From contig NC_040017.1 in the NCBI RefSeq assembly GCF_000972845.2, forward strand, positions 24,141,606-24,205,605: a DNA stretch of 64,000 bases. Reading direction: 5' to 3'. A model generated the notes under the pieces. The model was given only the letters and a program-made list of their open reading frames with translations, searched no databases and was not told where the DNA came from. The position numbers were made by a program, and so were the translations under genes. This document shows, piece after piece, positions 52,430 to 63,446 of the stretch (positions are counted from its first letter, which is position 1; every line of letters begins with the position of its first letter). The stretch comes from Larimichthys crocea (lineage: Eukaryota > Chordata > Actinopteri > Sciaenidae).

Positions 52430-53105
52430 AATGTTTCTATTTTATCTGCAAATATTTTGATAACAGATTAAATTTTTAAACATTAGCTGCTTACATCTTC
52501 CAGGTCTGATGATGTACTGCACAAGAAATATGATTGAGCCTTCTTAGATTCTGATTTTTTATAAAACAAATGATTAATCAGTCACCTAATTTGATTATGA
52601 AAGCAACATTTTAATAACATCAGAACCAGAAATAGCTTTAGGTTTTTACATACAAGGAATTTGTCTTTGTGTTATCGGTGTATAACAAAGATGAAGTAAA
52701 AATATAAGAAAGACAGAAGTACTCCAGTATATACAGAATATATCTACACAATAAAAGAGCTGTACAGTTTGTGCAGAAATGTTCAAAGGTTAAACGAAAA
52801 CGATTAAAACGATTTGATTTACAGACATTTAATCTGCACATATTTTGATTTCATCTTAATTATTAAAGTAATTTATGCAATAAAATGTGACACAACAGCT
52901 GCTTCCATCTTCCCAGTTCTGATGATATCCTGTTTTTCTGTCTCATGTGATACTAAGCTGCTGAAAATCTTTCAACAAGTTTTTCAATCAAGTTTTTGGA
53001 CAAAACAAGCAATCTGAAGATTAACCCTTCATAAATTATGATATTTTACAAACTGAATGATTAATCAATCAATCACCTGATTTGATTATCATGCAAATAA
53101 AAGCA
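52430..53105 (+). repeat. Diverged local duplication in ILK 5' intron
   Basis: Segments at about 52430-52615 and 52840-53105 share, in the same order, an 'ATATTTTGAT' start, 'GCTGCTT(CC)ATCTTCC', 'TCTGATGAT', 'GATTAATCA' and 'CACCT(A/G)ATTTGATTAT'. They are an old tandem duplication with many substitutions and indels. Confidence 0.65.
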
Positions 53106-53184
53106 GTTTATACAGGGAGAGGAATCAGTGTTTATATCTCACACAGTCTGTACTATTGTTAAAGACTTGTTGGCTTACAATCAT

Positions 53185-53252
<68 letters not shown>
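53185..53252. repeat. (GATA)n microsatellite
   Basis: About 17 uninterrupted GATA units on the plus strand, in the long intron between the ILK non-coding first exon and the coding exon. The reverse-complement array (TATC)n lies at 55348-55445. Confidence 0.97.
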
Positions 53253-53625
53253 TCTGTAGATGTGACACAAAATATTACTTTCTGAAGACAAGAGCAAGAG
53301 TGATGCGTTTTAAACTTAAATTAGTTTAGACTCAGGAGCACCTTCAGCCAGAGACTGCTGGCACCAAGATGCTCCACAGAGAGACACAACAAGTCTTTCC
53401 TCCCTGTGAGCATCAGTCTCTACAACTCCTCCCTCAAAATATCAGACACGCCAAGTCAAGTCCAGTAACTATCGAACTGGCTTGTGCAATACATCAGTGA
53501 AATCTTCCATACTGCACTTTAAACAAATCAGTGTATTCTCTGTACAGTCTCACTAAATTCTTTATAAGGTTTTAGATTTACATATTGCATAGTTCACTGT
53601 TACTTGGCTTTTATTCAACGGTTAT

Positions 53626-53955
53626 TTATACATGTATAGGGCGCTACACTCCGCTCATACAAACCGTCTAGTTGTACCCTCGCCTCTCGCAAAGCGAGGT
53701 CACTCTAAACTCTTCGCTGTGGTCGTCCCCAAATGGTGGAATGACCTACCAACGGCTACTAGAACAGCAACATCCCTTTCTACCTTTAAAAAACTTGTAA
53801 AAACCTTTCTGTTTCGAGAATGCTTCCCTGCCTAACAAAACTAACAAAACTAACAACTACTCTGTGCTCCTTTACACCTTTCTCAGCTTATGTCCTCCTC
53901 TGTAAATCGCTTTGGATAAAAGCGTCTGCTAAATGCAATGTAATGTAATGTAATG
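53626..53955 (+). mobile_element. 5'-truncated LINE (L2-like) 3' end
   Basis: An open frame at 53632-53835 ends in the typical C-terminus of a fish LINE reverse transcriptase protein (VVVPKWWNDLPTATRTA, then STFKKLVKTFLF and stop). It is followed by 'AAATCGCTTTGGATAAAAGC' and 'GTCTGCTAAATGCAATGTAA' and a (TGTAA)n tail. Everything upstream of the last about 65 codons is missing, as usual for target-primed insertions. Confidence 0.85.
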
Positions 53956-54359
53956 TATATATAGTGTCAAAATAGGATATTGTATAGGTATAAAGTTTTG
54001 TTTTCTTGCTATCACTTACTATCTAACTTACCATTTGGGAGATGCGGTAACAAAAACAAGTTCTTAAAGTCAGAGTGATACGTTTTAAACTTAAATGTTA
54101 CCAGACTTTGCATTACTCATAATAAGTCATGTTTAGGATGAGATTTGTTTTTTTGTTTTATGATAATTGTGACACTAAAAAAAACAAAATTGTTACAGAA
54201 CATTTGTGTGTAGCTTGTGTTGTTTTTGTCAGTCTGACCACTGACTTCGGCTGTAAACAGATGAATGAAAGTCCCAGTCACAGTCAGAAGTGACACTGAC
54301 TGACAGACAGTCAAATCAAGGAATATATTTCTTGAAAGTGCACGAGGTGACAGCAGATG

Positions 54360-54362
<3 letters not shown>

Positions 54363-54406
<44 letters not shown>
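54363..54406. repeat. (CA)n microsatellite
   Basis: About 21 CA units within the ILK 5' intron. Confidence 0.95.
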
Positions 54407-54408
<2 letters not shown>

Positions 54409-54757
54409 CTGCAGTGGGTGTAGTTGACATAAACATTGCAGCAGTGTGGTGTCACAGTAATGACTTCACCCTGAGCAGCCCACTGTCTTTCTACTCTATC
54501 TACACACGGCTCATTTAAAGTCAGCCTTCCCCTCTCCTGCCGCTACCATCGTTCAGCTTTTTATATCAAACTAAATCATTTAAATTAAATCAGATCCACA
54601 CGTTAGCTTAGCATCCCGTGGCTAACCAACTGACGCCGCCGCCGACCGTTGCTCTCATTTTGACCGAGATAAACGTTAATGATAATTTAAAAAAACGGTA
54701 ATTTAACGGGTTTTTTAAACAGGTCAAACAGAGCGGTGACTGTGGTGGTAGACTTAC

Positions 54758-54880
54758 CACGTTTGTCGGCCTGTTGCGGTGCGCTGCGGTGACACAGAGC
54801 TGAAGTTATTAGCAGCGTTGTGTAGATTGAATGCGGGGGGACGTCCACACCCTCTGCTCCGCCGCCGCCGCCGCCGCCGT
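54758..54880 (-). other. ILK: Predicted ILK non-coding first exon
   Basis: A strong donor on the minus strand (AACGTG|GTAAGT, exon edge 54758) lies in GC-rich sequence. It would splice to the acceptor just before the ILK ATG (AATACAG|CAGGCAAAATGG, near 51974). The 5' limit is a guess within the GC-rich block; no transcript data are available. The alternative is that ILK starts nearer 52 kb. Confidence 0.45.
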
Positions 54881-54909
54881 ACGTACGTGACGTGACGTGA
54901 CGTGACGTG
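54861..54909. promoter_or_regulatory. ILK promoter-like block: (GCC)n plus four TGACG
   Basis: A GCC trinucleotide run (54861-54879) is followed by ACGTACG and then TGACG repeated every five bases at 54888, 54893, 54898 and 54903. TGACG is the half-site of CREB/ATF proteins, and TGACGTG resembles an ATF6/XBP1 site. The position just upstream of the predicted ILK first exon suggests a core promoter. Confidence 0.5.
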
Positions 54910-55317
54910 CCGCTCAATGGAAGCGAGACAGCGCCCCCCGCCCCCTACAGGCGGAAGGCGGGACTGCAGGAAGCTCAAATATTCAGCGCCTCAGGTCACA
55001 GTTTTTATAAAGCGTCAACACAGACAGGTCACACTTAATGTGCATGTCCTCACACTGTTTATATCGTATTATGGGATTATGTTCTATGATTTGATCCTCA
55101 TTATTTTGAATTATACAGTTACACTGTATAATAACAGCTAAAAAATTTCTCCTTTCTTACTTTGCACCAAATCAACACTGCCAAACTGCTGTATATACTT
55201 TTGTACTATATATTTTATTTACTATTGCTATTTTGATATTTTATTATGTATAGTTTGTTCTTTATATTTTTATTCTTATATTGTCTATCGTCACTGTGTG
55301 TAATGTTGCTGCTGCAC

Positions 55318-55346
55318 TGTAATTTCCCAGCTTGGGATAAATAAAG

Positions 55347-55445
<99 letters not shown>
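55318..55445 (+). repeat. LINE-type tail ending in (TATC)n
   Basis: 'AATTTCCCAGCTTGGGATAA' followed by ATAAAGTC is a well-known fish retroposon 3' end. It runs straight into about 24 TATC units (55348-55445), which are the expanded 3' microsatellite tail. Confidence 0.85.
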
Positions 55446-55702
55446 CTGGAACTCTTTACCCCCTGTCATAAGGAACATCAACTCACTCTCACAATTCAAG
55501 TCTACACTTAAAACCCACCTGTTTAAAATTGTTCTATTTTAACCTTTTTTTAATGTCGTATTCTTGTAATTTTATATACTTTTATGGTTCTTTTTGTTTG
55601 TTTCTGTTATTTGCTGTCTACTCTCATTTATTGTAAGGTGTCCTTGGGTGACAGGAAGGCGCCTATGATATAAAATGTGTTAATATTATTATTATTATTA
55701 TA
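55443..55702 (+). mobile_element. Second truncated LINE 3' end
   Basis: A short frame reads [10 protein letters not shown], then SLSQFKSTLKTHLF and stop, again the LINE C-terminal motif. It is followed by 'GACAGGAAGGCGCCTATGAT' and an (ATT)n tail. It starts exactly where the TATC array ends, so one element probably inserted into the other's tail. Confidence 0.8.
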
Positions 55703-55805
55703 AAAACGGTCTTCCTAGGCCTCTGGTGGAGGAAGTATTCAGATCCCCAACTGTAAAAATACTATAATTGTAATGTACTCAATGCAGAAACATGTCCCCT
55801 GTGTT

Positions 55806-55850
55806 ATATAATTTTCCCTTCAGGGATTAATAAAGTATTTCTAATATGTT
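55806..55850 (+). mobile_element. LINE 3' tail fragment
   Basis: 'TTTTCCCTTCAGGGATTAAT' followed by AAAGTATTTCT matches the tail at 10363-10410. Confidence 0.65.
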
Positions 55851-56684
55851 CTATCATTAGTTTATTGTTACTCATACATTAGTGGATAAACAGGATGTTA
55901 CTGTTGTGGTTGGTTGAGGTGGTGATGTTTTTGTAACTATGTTGTAATGGATAGAGAATAATCAGAATCGGAATCGCTTTATTGGCCAGCTGTGTGTACA
56001 CATGTGAGGAATTTGACTCCGGTTCACTGTGCTCTCAATTGTACATACAGGTATGGACATACAGTTTAACAAGGAACATGACAGGTAGCTGCAGACATAA
56101 ACATAAAACATAAGAAACATAAAAAAAACTATATACATATTCAAAAGATATATATGTGCATAAATATAGATACATATGTGTATCTATCACAGGCACTGAC
56201 AGACATTTGTAGATGATTAGAGTGATTATTTTCATTATGGTTTCATCTGCTGATAATTGATTGTTTTGTTTGTTTGGTAATATTCAGAAAACAGTGAGAA
56301 AAGCTGTCACAATCACCCAGAACCCAAGCGACACAATGACAAGCGCAATAAAAAATGATTATAATAATTAACAAATAATCACATTTATTAAACTGGAATG
56401 ATTAAATGTTTCTGAATGAAAAATGACAACAATTTTCTGTCAATCGTTGTTTTCAGCTGTACTTTTACAGTTGAGTAATCATTTTTTGTAAGTTCTTGGT
56501 GTTTTTTGTATGCCAAAATCTCTGCAGTAGTAGTAGTAACTTGTAACTAAGGATGTCAAATAATTGTAGTGAAGTAAAAAGTACAATATAAGTGGCATAA
56601 AAAAAGAGTAGTACCTCAGATTTGACCTCAGCATTAAATGTATTTGCATTCTACCACTGTCCTCAGCTGGAAAACAGACTGAAA

Positions 56685-56694
56685 NNNNNNNNNN
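56685..56694. other. 10-N assembly gap
   Basis: Ten ambiguous bases between ILK and RRP8. Sequence quality appears to change after it (see RRP8). Apparent proteins across it are artefacts. Confidence 0.99.
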
Positions 56695-56882
56695 TATAAT
56701 ATATTTTGTCTTCAGTACCAAGCATTAAATACAACACAACATAACTAATAGTTTAATTAATTGATTGAAGTTGTGAATGCTTGAGAAAATACATCTGCGG
56801 TTCGAAATATCGACAATAATCAAATATACAATATATTTAATTACATGAATCTTAAGTCACCAATGACGAAGAAGTCCTGAAT

Positions 56883-57092
56883 GACTACATGTCCCATGAA
56901 CCTCTGGTGCGCATACGTCACCCACACGCGCCTGTAGTTCTGTTTTGCTTCCTTCACGCACATGAGACAAACCAACGTGGCTTCTGACTTTTTTTTCCTC
57001 CTGCAGCTTTTAAACGGAGTTACACGTTAAATAACTAAAACCTCTTCAAACAAACAGTGAAGCGACTCTTCGGTCCTGCTCACAGACCACAG
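56883..57092 (+). promoter_or_regulatory. RRP8: RRP8 promoter and non-coding first exon
   Basis: The exon ends at a strong donor (CCACAG|GTGAGT, 57092/57093) and would join the acceptor at 57195 (CTCACAG|TCCTCC). Upstream lie ACTACATGTCCCATGA (56884 onward), close to the ZNF143/SBF site (ACTACA-TCCCA), and TACGTCACC, a CRE-like site. Both are common in housekeeping promoters. The start of transcription is not directly visible. Confidence 0.5.
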
Positions 57093-57208
57093 GTGAGTGC
57101 TGATCACAGGTAGCTCGTTGAAAGAGGAAGAAGTGTCAGGGTTGGCTCTAATGTCCAGCTGTGGAGTTACAGATGTGTGTTTGTGTTTCTCACAGTCCTC
57201 CAGGTAAC

Positions 57209-60200
57209 ATGTTCAATGAGGATGAAGACTGGAATGACGAGCAGGACGCTCGAGCTCTGAGCGAGACTGTCTTCAACAGCAGCCACGCGACGAGCAGCAG
57301 CTCAGATGCCAAGGTGACAAACACAGTCCAGCACATACTGCATGAAGTGTTAATATCAGAGACACAGTCTGTCCATGCATCTGTGATGGTGCATAAGTAT
57401 TCCCATTTTATGCTGCTTCAGACTTAGAAATAATGATTTATTTCAATTAATAATTTACTTCACTGCATTTATTTAAACCCTAGAACACTAAGGTTAAAAT
57501 TAGTAACACCATCACTAACCTCAGGTATATTTTCATCAATTTATGTTAAAGTACAACACTGTTTGCCAAATTGTAGTACTCTTCTTTAATTTCCCAATAT
57601 ACAATATCACATAAAATTAAAAAAAAAAGGTACCATGAGGGACCTTTTAAAAGGCAGCAAAATTATTGAAAAAGGTAATCCTTAACAAAAAATGTCCTAA
57701 CAAAAAAATAATGGAGCTGGGAACTTGTTCTTTGGTTCACCCATACCTGGGACATGTGAGCCTTGTCTGGTGAAGGCACAGTCTTTCTGCATCACTGACA
57801 ACTGGGGGAGACATAGACAAAAAATGGCACTCACTCTCACTAACGTGGGTGAAAAATCACCCGAGCCTCTTGAAAAAAACTAACAGATCAGATTTTATTT
57901 GTATAGCCAAACAAGTCAAAAGTACATTTGCCTCAGAGGCTTACAACTGTACAGGGAGTGACACCCTCTGTCCTTAGACCCCGGTTCGAGTGAGGAAAAA
58001 CTTTAACAGGAAAAAAGGTGGAAGAAACTCAGGAGAGCCACAGAGGAGGGATCCCTCTCCCAGGACGGACAGACGTGCAATAGATGTCACGTGTACAGAA
58101 CAAATCAACACAAACATATTGTAAAAAAACATAGATGGGAGGAGGGAAACAAACATCCCATTAATGACATCAGTCGCAGCCTGAAGCTACCCAAGGACCC
58201 ATGCAACCAGACAGCAGCAACACAATGAAAATCACATGACGAGAATTGTGTAGGGGAAATTCACCCGACGTTAGTTTTTCTAGGTAGAGCCATAGTTACA
58301 CATTTTATATTAAATATTAATTACATAGTTACCTTGTTTGTACAGTTTGATCCATGGTTACAGATTAAGTGCCAAAAACAAATGAAGAGTTTCAAATTAG
58401 ATCCACTAACTACTGACTAAGTACAACATTAAAATACCCCTTACACTAATAATATTTTATGGGAGACTGCATGTTTCTCCAAAGACCATCCATCCATCCA
58501 TTCGATTACACTTACCCAGGGTCAGGTCTCGGTGGCAGCAACACATTCCAGCTCCTCCTGGGAGATCCCGAGGCGTTCCCAGACTAGATGGGCTATGTAG
58601 CCCCTCCAGCAGTTTCCTGGTCTGCCCTTTTTAGGTTCTCCTCCCAGTTGGATGTGCCTGGAAACACCTCCAAAGAGAGGCAGCCTCTAATCTGTGAGCA
58701 TGAATGGATGTTTGTCTCTGTGTGGCAGCCCTGTAATGAACGTCTTGTCCTGGGTACTTTATCTTGGGGTACATCGACCGCCTGGCATTGCCTCCAGCCC
58801 CCTGTGAGCCTGAGGATAAGAGTTTATGGAAAACGGATGATGGAGAGTCAGACATGTCAGACATGACATACACATATAACAAATATAGAAATGCTAATTT
58901 CTTGAGCAAATCTTCCTTTTCCTTTTAAAACTATACATTACATAAATGCTGTCTGTAGCATAAAAATCCATATTTTTTATCTTGGTTATACTCACCAAAC
59001 TCAGCGTTAGTTGCCATTTCAGTTAAGTTATCCTTTACTGATCTCAATGGGGAAATGTATCTGCTTTTCTGTGTTAAGCAGCACACAGAGACCACTATAA
59101 GCCTTGATTTAACCAAACATACATGTGTTTGGAGAACGTGCAAATATCAGTTCAAAGACTAATTATTGATCTGAATTCATCCCCCAATCAGTCCAGGGTT
59201 GTGGAAAGAAGAGTCTGCGGCGGACGCTGCAGACTCGGGGATCAGTACCAGAGTGGAAAGCGATGACCATCGACAGGACAGTGACAGCGAGACAGAAGTG
59301 GCTCAATCACACAGTGAGAAGAAGAAGAAAAGAGAAGAAGAGAGAGGAGAAAGGGGGCAACAGGGTGATGGGAGAGCAGGAAGAGAAGGCGGCGACTTAG
59401 ACGAGACGGTTGAGGAGGAGTTGTAACAAAGAAGAGGAAGAAAGACAACAAACTGGTGAGTAATGACCGGTTAAAAGTTAACATTTCGTTTACATGTTAG
59501 AGAAGTATTAATGGATTCAGAACAATGTGTTCTCTCTTTTTTTAAAGGGGCCCCGAAGGTGAAAAACCCATCTGTGAGCAACAGAGTGCAGAAATGACAA
59601 AGTCTGCAAATGAATTAAATAACCAAGAGATACGGAACAACTGAAAACGACAACGAAACAAGAAAAAAAAACCAGAGATAAAACCAGAAAATACAGGAAA
59701 AAAAAATGAAAAACAAAGGAAGATGCAAATAAACAGAGTACAGATGAGCCCGAGGGAAAGTAAATGAAGCAGAATCCAGCGAAAACACAAGCCAAAGGAG
59801 GAAGACAAAACTGATTTACATAAAACAATAAGAGTGACAATCAGTGAGACCCAGCGAAGAGAAAAGAACAAAAAGCAAGAAAAGGACAAAGACTGAAGAG
59901 GACACTGATATATCGTGTCCAACACAAACACAGACACTCAAGGAGAAACAAACTAAAGGCGCCAAAGTCGAAAAATCTTCTTCTAATGGATCCGAACAGA
60001 AAGCAGAGGAACCTGAAGTGGGACATCACCGCCGATCACAGCGCTACCTACGAAAGACCAAAACCTTGAACTGAGCAAAGATGAGAGTCTGAAAGAAGAG
60101 AAGCTCCGGAAAGCTCCACAGACCGGAACCATCGGCCGACAGGAGACTCCGGCGGAGACTAAAGAGGAGCCGGCGGCAAAACGAAGAAGGAGAGTGAAAC

Positions 60201-62445
60201 AGGACCGCTCTGCCTCCCTCAGGTCCCGCATGGAGCAGCGCCTGGATTCGGCTCGTTTCCGCTACATTAACGAAGTTTTGTACAGCACGTCGAGCGGCGA
60301 GGCGAAGCGCATGTTCAAGCAGGACCCACAGGCCTTTGGGATCTACCACAGAGGATACACGGCTCAGGTCCAGAGGTGGCCTGCCAATCCCGTGGATGGG
60401 ATCATCTACTACATCCAACAGAAGTGAGAAATTATAGCTCATGTTAAATATTATATTAGGCTTCAGGATTTGTAAATTGGGCCTTGAAGTCCTCTTACTC
60501 TTTCAACTGCATCTCAAGATCTTCTTCAGCAAATGGTGCTGGCTCAAGTCCTCATGTGATCTAAGAGTAGAATTTTAAATTTTTTCAAGTTTCTTTAGTC
60601 CTTTATGACAATAAACTGAATGTTTTTGGGTTGTTGACCAAACAACTAATTAAAATTAAATTGAGAAAATGATTGATTGATAAAGAAGATAGTTGTTAGT
60701 TGCAGCCTACCCTGAACAAGAACTCAAAGTCTCACACTGAGCCTGTCTCCTCGCTGAAGAAAACCGTTAGGATGTGTTTGAAAGCTACAAAAATCAAATA
60801 ACCTGTCATTATTTTGAGATTAGAATGTCTGAAATAACTGCTTTGTAATCACAAAGGTTCAGACTTCAACCATTGAACGTTCAAACACACAACAAATTAC
60901 AAGGATGATTAGTCATAAAACTCATAGACTCACTCACTGAATTAGATTCTTTCTTGTTGGATGAGATTGTGTCTGATTTCAGCTCATCGTCTGTCTGACT
61001 CTGCACATTTTAAACAGAAAGTGTGGAGACTCCCTTGGCTCAGGCGCACTGAAGTCAGATCTTTGCGTTGATCAATACGGTATAATAAAATGCTCAGTTA
61101 AACATCCGATTAACGTCAGCCTGAACTTCTCTTCACACCTCCACAGTAAAACATCCTCCGGGTTTCTCTTTCAGGCAGATAGCTGTGCTGTTTTAGCTGG
61201 ACTTCAGAACATTTTTCACAGATCATAAATGCAGGAGATAACTCTGCCCGTGGGGTTTAATTAATGCTTTTTTTGCTGCTGGAGAAGATGCTGTTTAAAC
61301 CATAATGCCACAGGTGGTTTCATGATTCCTTGACAGCTACAGCTGAGCAACAACATTTTTCATATCGGACAAAGTTTGAGGCTGGCAGAGCAAAGTTCTC
61401 TTGTAAAACCCTCCAGAACAACATTGCAGACCTTTTCTAAAGTATTCCTGTGAGTTCTTCTGTTCATTTCTAGATTGTAACATTTGTGTCATTTATTTCA
61501 GACCTCCCTCTCTCGGGGTTGCAGACTTCGGTTGCGGCGGACTGTAAAATAGCGCGCAGCGTGAAGAACAAAGTTCACAGCTTCGACCTGGCCGCTGCCT
61601 GCGAGCTCGTGACAGTCTGTGACAGGCCGACGTGAGTGTGTTCCGTTCCTGTCTGCTAATTCATGTCCAGTCTGTGTGACTGTTTGAAAATCACAACACA
61701 CACCCTCCCTCTGCGTGCAGGTCCCGCGCGTGGACGGCTCGGTGGACATCGCTGTGTTCTGCCTTTCTCTCATGGGAACCAACCGGCAGATTTCCTAGCA
61801 AGAGGCCAATCGTGTCTTTAAGATGGGGTAAAAACATGTAACACTGACACAGCGAAGACGTCTGTACTATAAGAGATGTCTGTCTAACTGTTATTATTCT
61901 TATTGTTATAGGGGCGTCCTTAAAAAATAGCAGAAGTGGCGAGTAGGTTTGAAAACGTGCGGAGCTTCGTCACTGCGTTGGCTAATTCTGGGATTCAAGA
62001 TGGTGTCCAAGGTGAGGCAACAAACCACGATGATGAGAAACACATGAGTTAGAGCACTCAGATTGTCAGTTGCTCGAAGAGGAGGTTAGGCAGCAGGCAG
62101 CAGCATCTCGTGTGGCTGTGTGGGCTGTGGGCAGGAAAACCTCAGACAGAAAACAATATTCAGTAAACAGTTTTATTGTTGGGTGCAGAGAGACTTTGTT
62201 CAATGTATTAAAAGTAGATGAAGAGCTCAGAATAAGAGTTTAACCGCACAAGGCTGTAGAGAGGTTACTAAAGTTAGCCTGTATATAAGACATCTCTGCC
62301 CAGTGACTCGCTGCATGTTTATCTTTTTTTCAGGACACCGAGAACACTCATTTCTACGCCTTGAATAGTGAAGACGGGAAACGCTCCAGAAAATCTGAAG
62401 AAATTTGGACTGCAGCTGAAGCCGTGTTGTCTACAAGAAAGATGA
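57209..62445 (+). CDS. RRP8: RRP8 (nucleomethylin), broken by indels in this assembly
   Basis: Nucleolar SAM-dependent methyltransferase; mammalian RRP8 methylates 28S rRNA (m1A) and acts in the energy-dependent nucleolar silencing complex (family knowledge). Exons inferred: 57209-57313 (start MFNEDEDWND), about 59197-59455, 59548-60423, 61502-61631, 61721-61827, 61912-62011, 62334-62445. A basic, Lys/Glu-rich N-terminal half precedes the conserved core: 'RSRMEQRLDSARFRYINE' (about 60220-60275), the SAM-binding motif VADFGCG (61520-61540), 'DIAVFCLSLMGTN' (61746-61784), and a C-terminus whose best frame reads LKKFGLQLKP near 62392-62421. Frame breaks are seen near 59258, 59424, 60075, 61540, 61624, 61784, 61800, 61922, 61990, 62363, 62427 and 62437, mostly one base each. 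The protein cannot be translated as given. The gene lies head-to-head with ILK, as in mammals. Confidence 0.88.
57314..57883. other. RRP8 intron 2, first part
   Basis: AT-rich intronic sequence without a recognisable element. Confidence 0.4.
57884..58130 (+). mobile_element. Interspersed repeat (copy B) in RRP8 intron
   Basis: Same element as 37896-38113, slightly longer at its right end. Relative to copy A it has lost single bases in several short runs (for example GAGGGCTTTAC against GAGGCTTAC, and ACCTCAGGAAGAG against ACTCAGGAGAG). This pattern also appears in RRP8 exons. Confidence 0.75.
58490..58850 (+). mobile_element. Retroelement-derived repeat
   Basis: Starts with CCATCCATCC and contains 'CCAGCTCCTCCTGGGAGATC', 'CCCGAGGCGTTCCCAGACTA', 'CCTCCCAGTTGGATGTGCCT' and 'GGAAACACCTCCAAAGAGAG'. 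This is a very common teleost dispersed repeat. Open frames across it are not genes. Confidence 0.7.
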
Positions 62446-63446
62446 ATTTCTGCTCATTCAAGCTGTCTCCAGCAGTACTTGTCATTTTTATCCAAATGAT
62501 TTGGTTGGATTGCTACAGTTTCGAAGCCTCTGTTTTTTTTTGTTTTTAATCTGTACATTTTCACGTAATACAGGACTGATTATGTTAATCAATTCCTAAG
62601 TGCATGCAGGTTCCTTCCGTTGGCCCTGGTTTCAGAGATCAGTGAAAAAAAAAATACACATTTGTTTTTATAGGAAAGGTTATGTGAATGTTCAATCCTC
62701 CTGTTGTAAAAGGGAGAAAACAAAATATACATTTTAAGTATTCTCAGGAGCACCAACACTTGTGATTATATTCTATTTGTTGTAAATTACAGCGCTATTC
62801 TTTGGCTCTCAAACGCTGAAAGTTCCTGAAAATGTCTTATTTTAATTAAAATGAAAAAATCACTTTTAGAGGCACAAACCTTAAAGAAAACTTGACTGAT
62901 CTGCAGTCGTGACTGAAACTGCTGCTCTCTCAGTTTGTGTTGCGATCATTTGCCACAAGAGGGGGCAGAACACTGCAGCATGATGTGGGCGGACGAGCCG
63001 AGACGAGTGTGTCTGCATCTAGTCATAACAGTGTGAGAATATATTATAGATTTACTCCTGTTGTTAAGCAGATGGTCCCCCTCGCCAAGTTAGTCGACCG
63101 CAAACATCACAAGGCAGATGGCGTGGAGCTAAAGTCACAGCCCGAGTCTGTCACTCATCTCTACTATATCTGGAAATGTGTTTGTGGTGTCAAATGAAAC
63201 AAAACTAAATAATTATATTGATGATTTTATTGAAAAGTTCCAGAAATACAATGTGCATACAGTACAAACTTCAAGTAAGAGAAAAAGTGTTTAGAAATCA
63301 TAATGCAAATCAAAAGAACACCACGTCTAATGCTGAGCTCAAAATACCAAAAAAACAATCTCAAACAAGCTGCAGCTCCAGTAAAGCCTTCTATATTTGT
63401 GCGTTAAAGCTGAACGTGAACTCTGCAAAGCATCTTTTTTTTGTCT
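62446..63446. other. RRP8 3' UTR and intergenic sequence
   Basis: No gene supported. AT-rich, with a possible near-CTCF string at 62949-62965 (CCACAAGAGGGGGCAG, not a full match). Confidence 0.4.

Noticed and set aside
53632..53835. Small plus-strand gene of 67 codons
   Set aside because: It is the C-terminus of a truncated LINE protein followed by the LINE tail, not a host gene.
57209..62445. RRP8 as a true pseudogene
   Set aside because: Splice sites, SAM motif and conserved residues are kept, substitutions look few and disruptions are indels that one base would undo. Sequencing error explains this better, but it was not proven.
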